From NCBI GenBank assembly GCA_913053795.1, contig CAJXGZ010000104.1, positions 1 through 8,042 on the forward strand: a DNA stretch of 8,042 nt, read 5' to 3'. Shown here in pieces: positions 6,705 through 8,042 of this stretch. Each line of letters begins with the position of its first letter. Positions within the stretch are counted from its first letter, which is position 1. The DNA is from an uncultured Rhodospirillales bacterium. GTDB lineage: Bacteria; Pseudomonadota; Alphaproteobacteria; Rhodospirillales; 2-02-FULL-58-16. Below the pieces are notes generated by a model. That model ran no database searches. It had not been told where the DNA came from and saw nothing but the letters and a program-made list of their open reading frames with translations. A program made the translations under genes and the position numbers.

Positions 6705-7774
6705 CGAACCGGGAACGGCTCAAACTCGCCCTCTTCACGCAGGGTATTGATATCACAGGCGAGGCCCGCGCCGCGCTTGCGGAGCGGTGGGGGCGCGAGG
6801 ACCTGACCACGGGCGATTACGCCACCACCAACGGGGTGATCCTGCGCTTCGGTGGCGGTGACGAGGAAATTTGGGTCAACGCTCCGATCGGCGACTTCAA
6901 TCCGAATTTTGTCACCGCACCGGACCATTATCTGGCGTTCGAGGATGGCGGCTTTTCCGTGGTCTCTCCCCTGGGCACGTTCGCGGCCGAACCGGTTCCG
7001 GTGCCGGCTTACCAAGGGATGCTGAACCCCTGGGATGAGCCCTACACACGCTACGTCAATACCCACGCCGACCGAGTCCGGCTTTCGCCCATAGAAGGCT
7101 GCGCCTATACCTGCACGTTCTGCGATGTCCCCTACGCATCGCGCTATCGGCTTAGTTCCATTGACCGCATGATGGAGGCGTTGGCTAAGGCCGTTGACGA
7201 CCCCGTCATGCCGCCGCGCCATGTGCTGATTTCCGGTGGCACCCCCAAACCGCAGGACTATGGCTATTTGAACGAGGTCTACGCTGCGGTCTGTTCCACG
7301 GTTCCGGACAAGCCGGTCGACGTTATGATGCTCCCCGCGCCGGGGCTTCTCGACCTCGGCGCCTTGAGGAAAATGGGGGTGCACGGCCTGTCCATAAATT
7401 TGGAGGTTTTCGATGATGCTGTTGCGCGAAAGGTCGCGCCGCGCAAGCATGGGCTGACGAAAGACCTGTACCTGGACTTCATTGAAGAGGCGGTCGAGGT
7501 CTTTGGAACCGGGCGGGTGCGGTCCTTGTTATTGGTCGGCCTAGAGGATGTCGAAGCCACGTTGGACGGCGTCGAGGCCTTGGCGGCCAGGGGCTGCGAC
7601 CCTGTGTTGAGCCCGTTCCGTCCCGACCCCGCGACACCCTTGAGGGACCGGCAGCCGCTTGGCGCGGATGCGCTGGCCGATATCGTCGAGTGGGCCAGGG
7701 AGCGTATCGAGCCTTACAACAACGTCGTGCTTGGACCAAGGTGTCGCGCCTGTGGTCACAATGCGGTTCCATAA
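6701..7774 (+). CDS. Radical SAM enzyme
   Basis: A 357-residue protein. Radical SAM enzymes use a [4Fe-4S] cluster to split S-adenosylmethionine and start radical chemistry on a substrate. The cluster motif CAYTCTFCD supplies C134, C138 and C141 (CX3CX2C), followed by the SAM-contacting glycine strand as LISGGTPKP (176-184). About 110 residues precede the barrel and are not a domain I recognise; the stretch GFSVVSPLGTF suggests a beta-rich fold. The C-terminus ends GPRCRACGHNAVP, with C348, C351 and H353 as possible ligands of a second metal or Fe-S site. There is no SPASM-length extension. The ATG shares ATGA with the STAND stop and has only a weak ribosome site, so it probably depends on reinitiation by ribosomes finishing the STAND gene. 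One sampled stretch is about 67% G+C, like the outer genes and unlike SIR2/STAND. Substrate unknown; the ATP-grasp and PLP genes nearby suggest amino-acid or peptide chemistry. Confidence 0.87.
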   Translation: MTNRERLKLALFTQGIDITGEARAALAERWGREDLTTGDYATTNGVILRFGGGDEEIWVNAPIGDFNPNFVTAPDHYLAFEDGGFSVVSPLGTFAAEPVPVPAYQGMLNPWDEPYTRYVNTHADRVRLSPIEGCAYTCTFCDVPYASRYRLSSIDRMMEALAKAVDDPVMPPRHVLISGGTPKPQDYGYLNEVYAAVCSTVPDKPVDVMMLPAPGLLDLGALRKMGVHGLSINLEVFDDAVARKVAPRKHGLTKDLYLDFIEEAVEVFGTGRVRSLLLVGLEDVEATLDGVEALAARGCDPVLSPFRPDPATPLRDRQPLGADALADIVEWARERIEPYNNVVLGPRCRACGHNAVP

Positions 7775-7784
7775 GCGGAGGGGA

Positions 7785-7939
7785 GAGGTTTCCCATAAGG
7801 CGCATTATGCGGCTTCAAATAACAAAACGGGAACGCGGACAGTAACCGCAAACAACCCCATGAACAGATTCAGGAGCCGAACCAGCTCTGGTCATTGGAC
7901 TTCGTCTCGGACTCCCTTATCGATTGCCGGCGCCTACAT
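7785..7939 (+). pseudogene. Decayed fragment of an IS3-family transposase (OrfB)
   Basis: One frame from 7871 reads QEPNQLWSLDFVSDSLIDCRR, the well-known start of the IS3-family DDE integrase core; the D of LDF is the first catalytic residue. Upstream, other frames give EVSHK (7785-7799), then RIMRLQITKRERGQ (7801-7842) ending in a stop. These fit the N/SHK-R-x-x-R-L-x-R linker that precedes the core in OrfB. At least two frame changes and a stop break it, and resemblance ends abruptly at about 7939, before the rest of the DDE triad. It is therefore a non-functional relic on the plus strand, 10 bases after the radical SAM gene. The core part is firm; the upstream pieces are less certain. I did not find terminal inverted repeats. 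Confidence 0.72.
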
Positions 7940-7941
7940 AT

Positions 7942-7961
7942 CCGAGGCGCACGCGCCTCGG
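7942..7961. terminator. Perfect GC-rich hairpin, possible terminator
   Basis: CCGAGGCGC, then AC, then GCGCCTCGG form a perfect 9-base inverted repeat (in practice an 8-pair stem with a 4-base loop). No T-run follows on either strand, so it is not a standard intrinsic terminator. It lies directly at the end of the IS3 relic and two bases after a possible minus-strand stop (7964-7966), a position where a terminator or a boundary repeat would be expected. Confidence 0.35.
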
Positions 7962-7963
7962 CC

Positions 7964-8042
7964 TCATTGAAGCGCAAAACAGTCATCGCCCTCCCGCGCC
8001 CGCGCATGGGCGAGGCCGCGCAGCGTTCCGGCAAGACCAAGC
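7964..8042 (-). CDS. Possible C-terminal end of a minus-strand gene entering from the right
   Basis: On the minus strand an open frame enters from the right edge and reads 25 codons, ending RAREGDDCFALQ and then TGA at 7966-7964. The GC-rich hairpin follows two bases later. Third codon positions are only moderately G/C-rich and the fragment is too short to identify. The plus strand is also open here, as a continuation of the IS3-relic frame. I list it because the stop-plus-hairpin arrangement fits a gene end; it may equally be non-coding. Confidence 0.2.
   Translation of the reverse strand, partial: LGLAGTLRGLAHARAREGDDCFALQ

Noticed and set aside
6416..7450. 344-codon minus-strand open frame opposite the STAND end and radical SAM gene
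   Set aside because: The plus-strand genes here have unmistakable motifs, and the minus frame crosses the join between two of them, which a real gene would be unlikely to do.
7797..7815. Weak hairpin AAGgCGCA-TTA-TGCGgCTT just after the radical SAM gene, considered as its terminator
   Set aside because: Only short interrupted pairing and no T-run; it also lies within the recognisable transposase relic, so it is probably coincidental.
7659..7970. 103-codon plus-strand frame overlapping the radical SAM 3' end and the IS relic
   Set aside because: It begins inside the radical SAM gene out of frame and passes through the transposase relic in the wrong frame for LWSLDFVSD.
1..8042. CRISPR array, tRNA, rRNA, attachment-site duplications
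   Set aside because: I saw no regularly spaced direct repeats, no tRNA-like cloverleaf and no rRNA stretches; no matching direct repeats were found at the cluster edges by eye.

Overview
The window looks like an accessory (defence-island-like) region of a GC-rich proteobacterium. An alphaproteobacterium of the Rhodospirillales type is my guess from base composition and style only; nothing here fixes the taxon. Sampled 60-base stretches of the outer genes are about 55-68% G+C. Sampled stretches of the two central genes are mostly 38-47% G+C, rising to about 55% near the 3' end of the second.

Layout. (1) On the minus strand, from 1051 to the left edge, lies a fold-type III PLP enzyme of the DAP/ornithine decarboxylase superfamily. 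It carries a single-base frameshift near 224 and continues off the window. (2) A 169-base AT-rich divergent intergenic region (1052-1220) holds a plausible extended -10 promoter facing right. (3) A tight rightward cluster of four genes follows: an ATP-grasp ligase (1221-2648); a SIR2-family protein (2614-4485, overlapping by 35 bases); a novel-STAND type 1 ATPase with a C-terminal pentapeptide-repeat beta-helix (4503-6704, 17-base gap, strong Shine-Dalgarno); and a radical SAM protein (6701-7774, ATGA overlap). (4) At 7775-8042 there is a decayed IS3-family transposase relic, a perfect GC-rich hairpin and possibly the last codons of a minus-strand gene.

How the genes may work together. SIR2 plus STAND is a recognisable effector/sensor pairing from prokaryotic immunity: the STAND ATPase would sense an invader through its C-terminal region, and the SIR2 protein, whose NAD-pocket motifs are intact, would attack NAD+. 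What is unusual is that this pair sits between an ATP-grasp ligase and a radical SAM enzyme, with overlapping reading frames at both outer joints, beside a divergent PLP enzyme. These three resemble the core of a small-molecule or peptide-modification pathway. Either this is one composite system in which a made metabolite or modified peptide is coupled to a SIR2/STAND switch, or a lower-GC SIR2/STAND cassette was inserted into a metabolic operon. The sequence alone does not decide; the base-composition step favours a mosaic origin and the overlaps favour co-expression now.
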